Below, piece by piece: positions 17,637 through 26,828 of a stretch of 64,000 nucleotides of DNA. The first letter of the stretch is position 1. The number at the start of each line of letters is the position of its first letter. The notes beneath the pieces were generated by a model. That model did no database searches, had not been told where the DNA came from, and saw only the letters and a program-made list of their open reading frames with translations. The stretch lies in NCBI GenBank assembly GCA_965249835.1, contig CBDFMY010000002.1:1-64000 (forward strand). The letters are read 5' to 3'. Both the position numbers and the translations under genes were made by a program. This stretch comes from JAHRAW01 sp965249835 (GTDB lineage: Bacteria; Pseudomonadota; Gammaproteobacteria; Arenicellales; Poriferihabitantaceae).

Positions 17637-18033
17637 CGTGCGCTATTTTGTCGAGCACTCCGTTGACGTATTGGTAGCCGTTCTCCGAGCAAAATATTTT
17701 TGCCAGATCCACGGCTTCATTCAACACTACTTTTGCGGGAATATCCGGCGCATAAACCAGTTCATACACACCAAGCCGCAAGATCGCCTGCTCGATCAAA
17801 TCCACTTTATTGATGTCGCGGTCCAGATGAACTTTAATGTGTTGGTCAATTTTTTTGATGCGCCCGGGTATGCGGTTGATGAGCAACAAAAAATAATCCA
17901 GATGTTTGCCGGTCAGGTTTTCATTGGCGATAAAGTTTTCCGGAATCTCGGACGGCTCTTGTCCGGTCATTCGCCATTGATAAAGTGCCTGCACCACGCA
18001 ACGGCGCGCCAGGCGTCTGCCACTTATCGCCAT
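17599..18033 (-). CDS. nusB: Transcription antitermination factor NusB
   Basis: A 144-residue all-helical RNA-binding protein that, with NusE (S10), binds boxA in rRNA leaders. The start RRLARRCVVQALYQW is diagnostic, as is the C-terminal LNEAVDLAKIFCSENGYQYV followed by VNGVLDKIA. It lies downstream of ribH by 20 bases and overlaps pgpA by 38 bases. The protein is full length despite the overlap. Confidence 0.95.
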   Translation of the reverse strand: MAISGRRLARRCVVQALYQWRMTGQEPSEIPENFIANENLTGKHLDYFLLLINRIPGRIKKIDQHIKVHLDRDINKVDLIEQAILRLGVYELVYAPDIPAKVVLNEAVDLAKIFCSENGYQYVNGVLDKIAHDVRGELAEQSVE

Positions 18034-18053
18034 GTGCCCTTCTCCGCCGGCAG

Positions 18054-18515
18054 TTAGTAGATTGTTCTCATCAAGTCAACCATCTCCAAAGCGGCGGTGA
18101 CCGCGGCGGCGCCTCTATTTTTTTTCCGGACATCGGCGCGTTCCACCGCTTGCTCAACGGTGTCGGTGGTCAACACGCCGAAAATTACCGGCTTGTCGCC
18201 TTGCAGATTGAGTTGCATGACACCGCACGCACATTCACCGGCGACATAATCAAAGTGCGGGGTCTCTCCGCGAATGACCGCACCCAAAGCAATGACCGCG
18301 GCATACCTGTCTTCCGTGAGTCGCCGACACACCATGGGGATTTCAAACGCGCCGGGCACCCAAAAGCAATGAACCCGATCCGAATCAACATTCTGACGTG
18401 CGAATTCCGCCATCGCCCCGGCGATTAATTGCTCGGTAATTGCCTGATTAAACCGACTGGCGACGATGGCGTAGTGATCGGGGCCGATGCCGAGTGGTTT
18501 TTCTATTTCATTCAT
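18054..18515 (-). CDS. ribH: 6,7-dimethyl-8-ribityllumazine synthase
   Basis: A 153-residue lumazine synthase that condenses the ribityl-pyrimidine with dihydroxybutanone phosphate. Visible motifs are VPGAFEIPMV, GAVIRGETPHFDYV with the catalytic histidine, and FGVLTTDTVEQA. It forms icosahedral shells or pentamers in known members. It lies between ribBA (18 bases upstream) and nusB. Confidence 0.95.
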   Translation of the reverse strand: MNEIEKPLGIGPDHYAIVASRFNQAITEQLIAGAMAEFARQNVDSDRVHCFWVPGAFEIPMVCRRLTEDRYAAVIALGAVIRGETPHFDYVAGECACGVMQLNLQGDKPVIFGVLTTDTVEQAVERADVRKKNRGAAAVTAALEMVDLMRTIY

Positions 18516-18533
18516 GCGTTGGTTGCCATGGTG

Positions 18534-19745
18534 TCATGGCCATTGTTCAAGTTGTTGCGGGTCGGCGATGTAGGCGACTATTTCCAGCCCAAAACCCGAC
18601 AATCCGTGGGCGCGCTTTTCACGCCCCAAAGCGAGCACTTTGCCGACCTTCAAGTCGGCTAGAATCTGCCCGCCGGCACCCAGCATCCGCAGGTTGTCCG
18701 GCGAATGCTCCGGTTGCTTGGGCTTGTCCGATTTGCCCGGCTTGTCAGGGTTGGCGGATTTTTTTGTGCGAGCAGATTTGACCGACCTTGCCTTTGCCGA
18801 CACTGGTTTCAGTTCAATGCGATCAGCCAATTCTTCGGCGGATTCACGGTAGGACAATAACACAACCACACCGCATTTTCGTGCGGCGATGGTCTCCAGC
18901 ACATTCTCCAGCGACCAACTCCACGGCGGCGCCGGTTCCAACACCACATCGAGCAAACCGCGATGCACATGAACCCGCACCGGGGTCGGTTGCGTGGCAT
19001 CGATTTCGCCGTGAACCAACGCCATGTGCACTCCGCCTTCCACCATGTCGCGGTAGATGCAGGATTTGAATCGCCCTTGTTTGAGTTGCAGATGCGCTTC
19101 GGACACGCGCTGCACGGTGGGATCGTTTTGCATGCGGTAACGAATTAATTCGGCGATGGTGCCGATGCGAATTCCGTGCGTGCGTCCGAATTTGATCAAG
19201 TCCGGTAACCGCGCCATACTTCCATCGGGATTTAAAATTTCGCAAATCACGCTTGCCGGTTCAAAGCCGCTCATGCGCGCCAGATCGTTGCCCGCTTCGG
19301 TGTGTCCGGCGCGGGTCAGCACGCCGCCGGGTTGCGCTTTGATCGGGAAGATGTGTCCGGGCGTGACCAAATCATCCGCGCACGCGTCGACATGCACGGC
19401 TGCCTGAACTGTGATGGCGCGGTCGTGGGCGGAGATGCCGGTGGTTACGCCGCGGGCGGCTTCAATGGACACGGTGAAGTTGGTCACGAAGCGCGCGCTG
19501 TTGCGGCTGACCATCAGCGGCAACTCCAACTGCGCGCAACGTTGTTCGCTGAGGGTGAGGCAGATTAATCCGCGTCCGTGGGAAGCCATAAAATTGATGT
19601 GTTCAGCGGTGATACATTCCGCCGCCACCAGCAAATCCCCTTCGTTTTCGCGATCCTCGTCATCCACCATAATCACCATCTTGCCGAGACGAAAATCTTC
19701 GAGAACTTGTTCGATGGAATCCACGGTTATTTTTTTACTTGTCAT
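18534..19745 (-). CDS. ribBA: DHBP synthase fused to a degenerate GTP cyclohydrolase II domain
   Basis: A 403-residue bifunctional-type protein. The N-terminal 3,4-dihydroxy-2-butanone 4-phosphate synthase domain (1 to about 205) is intact: VDDEDRENEGDLLVAAE and HTEAGNDLARMSG. The C-terminal RibA-like domain lacks the zinc-binding C..CDC cluster and the GREGRGIG-like GTP loop. Where the cysteines belong it reads PPWSWSLENVLETIAARKCG. A lysine/proline-rich insert of about 30 residues (PDKPGKSDKPKQPEHSP) interrupts it. It therefore resembles the RibBX form, with no cyclohydrolase II activity. The start at 19745 overlaps riboflavin synthase by 11 bases. Confidence 0.9.
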   Translation of the reverse strand: MTSKKITVDSIEQVLEDFRLGKMVIMVDDEDRENEGDLLVAAECITAEHINFMASHGRGLICLTLSEQRCAQLELPLMVSRNSARFVTNFTVSIEAARGVTTGISAHDRAITVQAAVHVDACADDLVTPGHIFPIKAQPGGVLTRAGHTEAGNDLARMSGFEPASVICEILNPDGSMARLPDLIKFGRTHGIRIGTIAELIRYRMQNDPTVQRVSEAHLQLKQGRFKSCIYRDMVEGGVHMALVHGEIDATQPTPVRVHVHRGLLDVVLEPAPPWSWSLENVLETIAARKCGVVVLLSYRESAEELADRIELKPVSAKARSVKSARTKKSANPDKPGKSDKPKQPEHSPDNLRMLGAGGQILADLKVGKVLALGREKRAHGLSGFGLEIVAYIADPQQLEQWP

Positions 19746-20358
19746 TCGCTTCCTCGCCGGTTTCAAGCAAGCGATGCACATAACGCGCCACCGAATCCAC
19801 TTCCACATGCACGCGCGCGCCCGGCTGAATCTCGCCCAAGGTGGTGTGTTGCAACGTGTGCGGCACCAGCATGACCGTAAAGCGGGTGCGTTGGTCCTCA
19901 TCCGACACATCATTAATGGTGAGGCTGACACCGTCCACGGCGACCGCGCCTTTGTGCGCAATCAGTCGCCCGATGGCGCGCTTGACTTCGATTTCCATGT
20001 GAATAAAGGTATCGGCATCAAGGCGCGCGACCAGCGTGCCGGTGTCGTCAATGTGACCCGACACCAGATGCCCGCCCAGCGGCGTTTGCAAAGTGAGTGC
20101 CGGTTCCAGATTGAGGCGATCGCCAACGCTCCATTTGCCGACCAGACAACGCGCCATGCTCTCCGGCGAAACCGCAAAAGTGGCTTGACTGTCTTGCAAT
20201 TCGTTCACCGTGAAGCAGGCGCCGTTGACCGCGATGCTGTCGCCGATGTGGATGAGGCGGTCATCCAGCGCACCGAGATCAAGCACGAGCGTGCAAGAAT
20301 CGCCGCATTTGCGGATCGACTTCACCGTTCCCAGGGCGCGCACGATTCCGGTGAACAT
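19735..20358 (-). CDS. ribE: Riboflavin synthase, alpha subunit
   Basis: A 207-residue protein with two tandem lumazine-binding halves. The first begins MFTGIVRALGTV and contains GDSIAVNGACFTV and SPESMARC; the second contains GGHLVSGHIDDTG and VAVDGVSLTINDV. It dismutates two lumazines to riboflavin. It is called ribE or ribC depending on the nomenclature. It lies six bases downstream of ribD and overlaps ribBA by 11 bases. Confidence 0.94.
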   Translation of the reverse strand: MFTGIVRALGTVKSIRKCGDSCTLVLDLGALDDRLIHIGDSIAVNGACFTVNELQDSQATFAVSPESMARCLVGKWSVGDRLNLEPALTLQTPLGGHLVSGHIDDTGTLVARLDADTFIHMEIEVKRAIGRLIAHKGAVAVDGVSLTINDVSDEDQRTRFTVMLVPHTLQHTTLGEIQPGARVHVEVDSVARYVHRLLETGEEANDK

Positions 20359-20363
20359 CGTGC

Positions 20364-21593
20364 TTACGCGGCGTGCGACTGCGGCGCGATGATGTCCAGG
20401 CTCAGACGCAAATCCTTGCCAATCATTCGCACATCACGAAACGCCAGACGATGTTTGTCGGCCATACTCTCCAGCCCGGGAATGTCAAACATGCCACGCG
20501 CATCGTTGCCCAGCAAGTCCGGCGCCATGTAAATAATCACCTGATCGACCAACCGCGCCTTCAACATGTTGCCGCTCAGCCGGGGGCCCGCCTCCAGCAT
20601 CACTTCGTTGATTTCACGCTTGGCAAGTTCGGTCATCACCTGCCGCAGGTCAATGCCGCCGACGTTTATGTGATTCGATTGGCCGCAGGGAATGACTTCC
20701 ACGGCATCACCGCTGAACCATTCCGCGTCTTGATTGTTGCTGGTGGTAATGATTAACGCCTTGCCCGGCGGCTGCAGAATTTTCGCTTGTCGCGGAGTGC
20801 TGAGATGGCTATCAAGAATCACGCGCAAGGGTTGGCGTTGCATGCCATCGGTGGCGCCGGTGTCGCCATCCGGACGTGCGGTCATTTTCGGGTCATCGCG
20901 CAGCACCGTGCCGACGCCGGTCAAAATCGCCGAACTGGCGGCGCGTAATTGATGCGCATCGCGGCGCGCCGCCTCGCCGGTAATCCACTGACTCATGCCG
21001 TTCGCCATGGCGGTTTTGCCGTCCAGACTGACCGCCATTTTCAGTGTCACCCATGGCCGGGCATGCAGGATGCGCTGACAAAAACCACGATTGAGTTGTT
21101 GCGCCGCGTGTTTGCCGACCCCCAGCGTCACCTCCACGCCGGCGTTTTGCAACGCCTCAATGCCGCTGCCGTTGACCAGCGGATTGGGGTCTTGCATGGC
21201 AATCACCGCGCGGCGGATGCCGGCCTTGATGAGCGCATTGGCACATGGCGGGGTCTTGCCGTGGTGGTTGCACGGCTCCAGCGTCAGATACAAGGTCGCT
21301 CCTTTTGCCCGCTTTGCGGCGTGCTTCAGGGCGATAATTTCGGCGTGGTCTTTGCCAGCCAGACGATGCCAGCCTTCGCCCACCACCGCGCCGTCATTGA
21401 CTATCACGCAGCCGACTCGGGGGTTGGGATGCGTGGTGTTGATGCCTTTCTCCGCCAGTGTCAGCGCACGCGCCATGAAACCCTCGTCTTGCCCCGGCAC
21501 GAGCGAATGTTGCACTGGTTCGCTGGTCGCCAAATCGGCGATTGAATCACCGCCTGCGGCACCCCTAACGGGTTGTTTTACGGCACCGAACAT
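20364..21593 (-). CDS. ribD: Riboflavin biosynthesis deaminase/reductase RibD
   Basis: A bifunctional enzyme of up to 409 residues. The N-terminal deaminase has DHAEIIALKHA and EPCNHHGKTPPCANALI (zinc His and two Cys). The C-terminal reductase begins near WVTLKMAVSLDGKTAMANG. Family members usually start shortly before MARALTLAEKG, so the first 31 residues are longer than normal; a GTG at 21500 (VPGQDEGF) would give 378 residues. It lies nine bases downstream of nrdR, the usual arrangement. Confidence 0.93.
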   Translation of the reverse strand: MFGAVKQPVRGAAGGDSIADLATSEPVQHSLVPGQDEGFMARALTLAEKGINTTHPNPRVGCVIVNDGAVVGEGWHRLAGKDHAEIIALKHAAKRAKGATLYLTLEPCNHHGKTPPCANALIKAGIRRAVIAMQDPNPLVNGSGIEALQNAGVEVTLGVGKHAAQQLNRGFCQRILHARPWVTLKMAVSLDGKTAMANGMSQWITGEAARRDAHQLRAASSAILTGVGTVLRDDPKMTARPDGDTGATDGMQRQPLRVILDSHLSTPRQAKILQPPGKALIITTSNNQDAEWFSGDAVEVIPCGQSNHINVGGIDLRQVMTELAKREINEVMLEAGPRLSGNMLKARLVDQVIIYMAPDLLGNDARGMFDIPGLESMADKHRLAFRDVRMIGKDLRLSLDIIAPQSHAA

Positions 21594-21602
21594 TATGCAA
21601 AC

Positions 21603-22112
21603 TCAGCCTTTTTTACCGCCGCCGAAAATCGAAATCTGCGCCTTGTGCGGCTGGCTCAGTTGCGATTTTCGAAATCTCAACACCTCTTCGTTGAATGCGT
21701 CCAGATCCTGGAAGCGGTGGTACACCGAAGCGAATCTCACGTAGGCGACTTCATCGAGTTCACTCAACTCAAGCATCACCGCTTCGCCGATGTCGCGTGC
21801 CGCAATCTCGCGCTCGCCTTTGTGGGTAAATTGCCGCATGACGCGACTGATTGCCCCTTCCACGGCTTCGGTGTCGATAGGACGCTTTTCCAGTGCCCGG
21901 GTCATGCCGCGCCGCAACTTTTCTTCGCTGAATTTTTCTCGACCGCCGTCAAACTTGATTACCAGCGGCATCTGTAACACCACATGTTCGGAAGTGCTGA
22001 AGCGTTGCTCGCAGTCCTTACATTCGCGGCGACGACGCACACATTCGCCGCTGTCGCCCAGGCGTGAATCAACCACCCGGGTGTCTTCGCTCGCACAATA
22101 AGGACATCGCAT
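21603..22112 (-). CDS. nrdR: Ribonucleotide reductase repressor NrdR
   Basis: A 169-residue regulator with an N-terminal zinc ribbon (CPYCASEDTRVVDSR, then CKDCEQRFSTSE) and an ATP-cone domain from about residue 49. It represses nrd genes when dATP is bound. The family is usually 150-160 residues; the extra C-terminal tail (SIFGGGKKG) is harmless. It precedes ribD as in many proteobacteria, but upstream is secF rather than the commonly seen glyA. Confidence 0.95.
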   Translation of the reverse strand: MRCPYCASEDTRVVDSRLGDSGECVRRRRECKDCEQRFSTSEHVVLQMPLVIKFDGGREKFSEEKLRRGMTRALEKRPIDTEAVEGAISRVMRQFTHKGEREIAARDIGEAVMLELSELDEVAYVRFASVYHRFQDLDAFNEEVLRFRKSQLSQPHKAQISIFGGGKKG

Positions 22113-22161
22113 CAGATGTTTCGATTATAGCGGTTCATTTGCCGGGTATTCGTGGGGGGGG

Positions 22162-23178
22162 TCAGGGCGCGGCGTCGGCACCTTCTTTCTTGACCGGTAT
22201 CATGTCTTCGCGGGTGATGCCGAGCACCAATATCGCCGGGCTGGCGACAAAAATGGAGGAGTAGGTGCCGATGATTACCCCGGCAAGCAACGCGATGGAA
22301 AATCCGCGAATGACCTCGCCGCCGAAAATCAGCAAGGTCAGCACCACGATGAGCGTAGTCAGCGAGGTCAGCACCGTTCTCGGCAGGGTTTGGTTGATCG
22401 ACTGGTTGATGATTTCGACGGTGTTGCTCTTGCGCATCTTGCGAAAATTTTCCCGGATGCGGTCATACACCACGATGGTGTCGTTGAGCGAATAGCCGAT
22501 GACCGCGAGCACCGCGGCAAGCACCGGTAGCGAGAAGTCAAACCCAAACAGAGAAAACACGCCAATGGTGATGAGCACATCGTGCACCAGCGCCACCACC
22601 GAGCCCACGGCGAAACGCCACTCAAAACGAAAGGTGACATAAATAAGGATGCCGATGAGGGCATACAGCATCGCCAGCCCGCCTTGATTGGCGAGTTCAT
22701 CGCCGACCTGGGGACCGACGAATTCCACGCGGCGCATCTGCACGCGGCAGTCGGCGGTGGTGCCGTCCGAGACGCACTGCTGCAAACCGCCCGGGTCGCC
22801 GTCATCGGCCAGCACTTCGCCGTAGGACGCGCGCAACACTTCAATCACCCGCTCGCTGAGTTGCGCGGCTGCGCCGGATTCAACCCGTGCCGAAGTCTCC
22901 GTCGGCAGTCGCACCAGCACATCTTTGGAGGTGCCGAAATGTTGCACCACCGCATCGTCGAACGCGCCTTCCTGCAACGCACTTCGCACCGATTCGATTT
23001 CAACCGGTTGCTGATAACCGACCTCCACCAGCGTGCCGCCGCTGAAATCAATGCCGAAATTTAATCCGCGAACGAGCAGAGAAACGATGCTGATTAGTAG
23101 CAGCAGTACGGACAGCACCAGCGCGAGTTTGCGCCTGCCGAGAAAATCTATGCGGGTTTTTTCTTTGAAGAATTCCAT
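22162..23178 (-). CDS. secF: Protein translocase subunit SecF
   Basis: A 338-residue inner-membrane protein with six helices, working with SecD to drive protein export by proton motive force. It starts with EFFKEKTRIDFLGRRKLAL, followed by GLNFGIDFSGGTLVEV. The RND-type membrane region contains LAAVLAVIGYSLNDTIVVYDRIRENF and TLPRTVLTSLTTL. The periplasmic P4 part has a cysteine pair region around CVSDGTTADC. The start abuts the secD stop by one shared base. Confidence 0.96.
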   Translation of the reverse strand: MEFFKEKTRIDFLGRRKLALVLSVLLLLISIVSLLVRGLNFGIDFSGGTLVEVGYQQPVEIESVRSALQEGAFDDAVVQHFGTSKDVLVRLPTETSARVESGAAAQLSERVIEVLRASYGEVLADDGDPGGLQQCVSDGTTADCRVQMRRVEFVGPQVGDELANQGGLAMLYALIGILIYVTFRFEWRFAVGSVVALVHDVLITIGVFSLFGFDFSLPVLAAVLAVIGYSLNDTIVVYDRIRENFRKMRKSNTVEIINQSINQTLPRTVLTSLTTLIVVLTLLIFGGEVIRGFSIALLAGVIIGTYSSIFVASPAILVLGITREDMIPVKKEGADAAP

Positions 23179-25067
23179 TAGATCGACAACGCCCGAACCG
23201 TTTTGCCGCCGTAATACCAGTTGATCAACGCCCGCGTGACCATGATGGCGGTGAACATGGAAGTGATGATGCCGATGCTCAAGGTGACTGCGAACCCTTT
23301 AATGGGGCCGGTGCCGAAGTTGAACAAAACGATGGCGGCGATCAACGTGGTGATGTTGGCGTCGACGATGGTGGACAAGGCCCGGTCATAGCCGAGGTGG
23401 ATGCTGGCTTGCGGCGAATTGCCGTTGCGTATCTCCTCGCGGATGCGTTCGAAGATCAGCACGTTGGCATCCACCGCCATGCCCACGGTCAGGACGATGC
23501 CGGCGACGCCGGGCAGGGTCAGGGTCGCCTGAAAGAAAGACAGCACCGCCACCATCAACGCCAGGTTGAGGGTCAGTGCCACGGTGGCGGTTATGCCGAA
23601 CACGCGGTAATACACCAGCATAAAAATCAACACCAGCAGGAAGCCGGCCACTACCGAATTAAATCCTTGACTGATGTTTGCCTGGCCGAGGCTGGGTCCG
23701 ACGGTGCGCTCTTCGACAATTTCGACCGGCGCCGCCAGCGCACCGGAGCGCAACATCAACGCCAGATCGCGGGCTTCGGCGACGCTATCCAGCCCTTCAA
23801 TCTGGAAGCGTTTGCCCAGTTGATCGCGGATGACCGGCGCGGTCAGCACTTCCTCTATCCTGCTGCTGACCCGTATCGATTGCCCTTGAGCATCGCGTAT
23901 TACCTCGCCATCGGCATCCTTTTTGGTGGTTGATATGATTTCCAGATACACCACCGCCATACGGTTGCCGACATTATCGCCGGTCACCCGTTGGTTGATG
24001 CGCGCGCCGGCCGCATCCAGCGTGATGCTGACAATCGGCGTGCCGGTTTGGGTGTCAAGGCTGGCGGCCGCGTCAATGATATTTTCGCCAGAGTAGATTA
24101 CTCGCTTGAACAGCAGGATGCGCCGGTCATCGCGGAATTGATACAGCCGCGAACCCGGCGGCGCCTGAGCGGATTCCATCGCCTCGGCGTTGTGTTTTTC
24201 ATCCACCATGTGCATCTCCAGCGTGGCGGCGCGCCCGAGGATGCGCTTGGCGCGCGCGGTGTCCTGCACCCCGGGCAACTGGATCACCAGACGTTCGTCG
24301 CCCTGCTGTTGCACCACCGGCTCGGCTACCCCCAGTTGATCGATGCGATTTCGCAGAGCGGTCATATTCTGCTCCAGCGCAAACTCCTTGATTTCTTTAA
24401 TATGGTCATTGCTGAGACGCGCCACCAGCACACCGGCGCGCGCGCCATCCTGCTGCGGCTGCACGCGCAACTCCGGCAGGCGTTGCTCCACCACATCCCG
24501 CGCCTGCTCCAGTTGGGTGGCATCGCGCAAGGTGATTTCAATATTCCCGGCCGGGTCGGGGCGCACGCTACGGTAACGAAGTTTGCGCTCGCGCAGGATG
24601 CTCTTGATGTCGCCGGCGTAACGCTCACGGGCGCGGGCGATGGCGTTGTCCATATCCACTTCCAGCAGGAAATGCACGCCGCCGCGCAAATCCAGCCCCA
24701 GATACATCGGGCTGGCACCGAAATCGGTCAACCATGCGGGAGCACCGGACAGCAAGGTCAATGCGGTGGTGTAGCCGCTGCCGAGCCCTTCCTCAATCAA
24801 ATCCCGCGCCGTGAGTTGATCTTCGCTGTCCCCAAAGCGAACCTTGATGCCATCGACGTCCCGCGCAATGGATTTGATTTCCAGCGATGCGTTGTCGAGC
24901 AAATCTTCAATCCGCGTCATGGTTGTCGCATCCACGCTTGCCCCGCGTGCGCCACGAATTTGCACGCCGGGGTCATTGCCGAAAATATTCGGCAATGCAT
25001 AGAAAGCCCCGACCGCCAGCACCAGCGCGATCAGCAGGTATTTCCACCAGATGGTTTGATTCAACAT
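23178..25067 (-). CDS. secD: Protein translocase subunit SecD
   Basis: A 629-residue protein with an N-terminal helix (WWKYLLIALVLAVGAFYALP), a large periplasmic region including YLGLDLRGGVHFLLEVDMD, and five C-terminal helices with GIVLTVGMAVDANVLIFERI. It forms the SecDF complex with the next gene. Normally yajC lies directly upstream; here a recombinase gene and about 580 bases of repeat-rich DNA intervene. Confidence 0.96.
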   Translation of the reverse strand: MLNQTIWWKYLLIALVLAVGAFYALPNIFGNDPGVQIRGARGASVDATTMTRIEDLLDNASLEIKSIARDVDGIKVRFGDSEDQLTARDLIEEGLGSGYTTALTLLSGAPAWLTDFGASPMYLGLDLRGGVHFLLEVDMDNAIARARERYAGDIKSILRERKLRYRSVRPDPAGNIEITLRDATQLEQARDVVEQRLPELRVQPQQDGARAGVLVARLSNDHIKEIKEFALEQNMTALRNRIDQLGVAEPVVQQQGDERLVIQLPGVQDTARAKRILGRAATLEMHMVDEKHNAEAMESAQAPPGSRLYQFRDDRRILLFKRVIYSGENIIDAAASLDTQTGTPIVSITLDAAGARINQRVTGDNVGNRMAVVYLEIISTTKKDADGEVIRDAQGQSIRVSSRIEEVLTAPVIRDQLGKRFQIEGLDSVAEARDLALMLRSGALAAPVEIVEERTVGPSLGQANISQGFNSVVAGFLLVLIFMLVYYRVFGITATVALTLNLALMVAVLSFFQATLTLPGVAGIVLTVGMAVDANVLIFERIREEIRNGNSPQASIHLGYDRALSTIVDANITTLIAAIVLFNFGTGPIKGFAVTLSIGIITSMFTAIMVTRALINWYYGGKTVRALSI

Positions 25068-25164
25068 TCGAGGTTATACGATGGCCATGCGACGGGTTAT
25101 GGGGCGGATTCTGCGAAGTGTCACCAGCAACCAAAACGCCGGATTATACAATGAATGTCTGTGC

Positions 25165-25645
25165 CTGGCGCAGCATTGCGCTTGCCTTTTCGTCGCCATT
25201 TGCGCGGCTACGCCGCAAATGGCTGTGGTGTACGAAGGGCATTGGCGGCAGCTTACGCCGCCGAGTAACCTGTGGCTGATATGCAAAGGTTCGCTTGCGC
25301 GTGCTCGCGCTTTGCGGGGGGGATGCCCCCCGCACCCCCCGCATCGCAGGGGGAAACTTCCTGTTTCCACGCGCCGGCGTGCGTCCCTGCACGCTCTGGT
25401 GATTGGAAGAATAGAGTAAATAGCAAAACTGTCTGTGGGCGTGACAACGAAAGAATTAGTATTCGTCATCCTCGCCGGTAGGCGGGGATCCAGGTGGCAG
25501 CGCAAGCCGCCTGGTGCGCCACGCTTGCGTAATGATACTAATAGTTCGGCGTACCAAGTTTTTTTCGTGTACTTTTGGCGTTTCAAAGAGAGTCACACTT
25601 TACGATTCACTATTACCCCCCAACCCGTCATCCTCGCCGGCGGCC
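25165..25645. repeat. Repeat block 4 and a hairpin-rich segment beside the recombinase
   Basis: The flanks are shared repeats: a TTGCGCTTGCCTTTTCG end of the MITE-like element near 25180, and a roughly 100-bp stretch at 25460-25560 nearly identical to 32625-32725 (ending AATAGTTCGGCGTACCA). Between them, 25262-25440 does not match other blocks and carries three consecutive hairpins: GCGGGGGG/CCCCCCGC (25314-25333), GGAAAC/GTTTCC (25352-25368) and GCGTGC/GCACGC (25377-25394). The last repeat module begins about six bases after the recombinase stop. Confidence 0.7.
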
Positions 25646-25648
25646 ACT

Positions 25649-26647
25649 TCACAAAAACCGCTTGCCCGCATGGTCGGCGAAACTATCGGCATCGCGGATG
25701 TATTTCATGACCGTGGCAGGATTGCGGTGGCGGGTGACTTCCATGATTTTATCCAGCCGCGCATGATGCACCGCCGCGCTGGTGACGAAACCGGCGCGCA
25801 ACGAATGTCCGGCGACCTCGGATGGGTTGATGCCAATCAGCCCGGCGTAATGCTTGATCAGGCGCGGGATGTCGGAGTGGTGCATGGGCGAACCGCGCAG
25901 TCTGCCACCGCGCAACATGGTTTGGAATACCGGCGTGTTGGCCGATGCGTCGCAGAGGTTGGCAATCTTGAGCCAGCGTTTGAGGCGTGCGATGGGCCGC
26001 AGATTTTCGCCATCGGGAACGGCGACTTTCTGCCCGTAGCCGTGTTGGTCGGTTTTGGATTGTCGGATATGCAAAAACATTTTCTGCTGATCTTCGTCGT
26101 CCATCATCTCAAGGTCGCTCATGGTCAAGCCACAAATTTCAGAACGGCGCAACGCCGCGGCAAAACCCAGCGCGATGATTGCCGCATCGCGCAATCCAAT
26201 CGGCGTTTTTCCGCAACACTTCAACATCGCTTTGATGTGATACTCGCGCAGGGCTTTGACCTGCCGGCTTTTGGTTCCACGGATACGCGCCAGACCTTTG
26301 CACACGCTGGTCACTTTCGGATGTCTGGTGGGCGATTTTAAGTCTGCTTCCACATGTTTTCGATTGATGGCACTGCGCCACAAAATCACCGTGCCGAGTG
26401 CCGGCAATTTGCCGTTGGCATCGGGACGAGTCGCCATCTCCACCAGGAATTGGGCGACATCTTCATGATCGGCCGGCAGCGAACAGACATCGTTTGCGAT
26501 GCAGTAGGTTTCCCAGCGCTCCCAGCCTTTGGCATATGCGATGCGCGTGTTATCCGCAAGCACCGAGGAGAGAACGTCCTCGCAGAGCAACGGAGAGGTC
26601 GGCGCGGGAGTTTGGGGGTTGGTTTGGGCTTTCATTTGTTTGGGCAT
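25649..26647 (-). CDS. Tyrosine recombinase (phage-integrase family)
   Basis: A 332-residue site-specific recombinase. The N-terminal core-binding domain (about 20-125) contains NTRIAYAKGWERWETYC. The catalytic domain has R167 (AALRRSE), K198 (RQSKTDQ), H281-x-x-R284 (GHSLRAGF), H307 (TRHRNP) and the nucleophile Y316 (VMKYIRD), so all active-site residues are present. It separates yajC from secD, which are normally adjacent, and is on the same strand. No other phage or plasmid genes are nearby. Its targets are unknown; the hairpins at 25314-25394 are candidates. Confidence 0.9.
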   Translation of the reverse strand: MPKQMKAQTNPQTPAPTSPLLCEDVLSSVLADNTRIAYAKGWERWETYCIANDVCSLPADHEDVAQFLVEMATRPDANGKLPALGTVILWRSAINRKHVEADLKSPTRHPKVTSVCKGLARIRGTKSRQVKALREYHIKAMLKCCGKTPIGLRDAAIIALGFAAALRRSEICGLTMSDLEMMDDEDQQKMFLHIRQSKTDQHGYGQKVAVPDGENLRPIARLKRWLKIANLCDASANTPVFQTMLRGGRLRGSPMHHSDIPRLIKHYAGLIGINPSEVAGHSLRAGFVTSAAVHHARLDKIMEVTRHRNPATVMKYIRDADSFADHAGKRFL

Positions 26648-26828
26648 TAGTTCACCTTTAATAAAAAGCCCAGTGTAGCCGAGGATGAAAAAATCACCGA
26701 AACCTGCGCACCGCCGCGAAAAAAGATTGGAAAAAACTTATTGCCCGCCGGCGGGTTTTCGCCGTTCGTCCGTGTCTTTTTTGCGGGCGTTTTTTCAGTG
26801 GCGTCGTGCTCGCCAAATTTTTTCGAGA

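Noticed and set aside
25074..25586. 170-codon open frame upstream of secD
   Set aside because: It crosses repeat modules and hairpins with no ribosome site or family resemblance.
26700..26828. Terminator downstream of yajC (CCCGCC/GGCGGG)
   Set aside because: The palindrome leaves no proper loop and the T run is not adjacent, so it was not listed.
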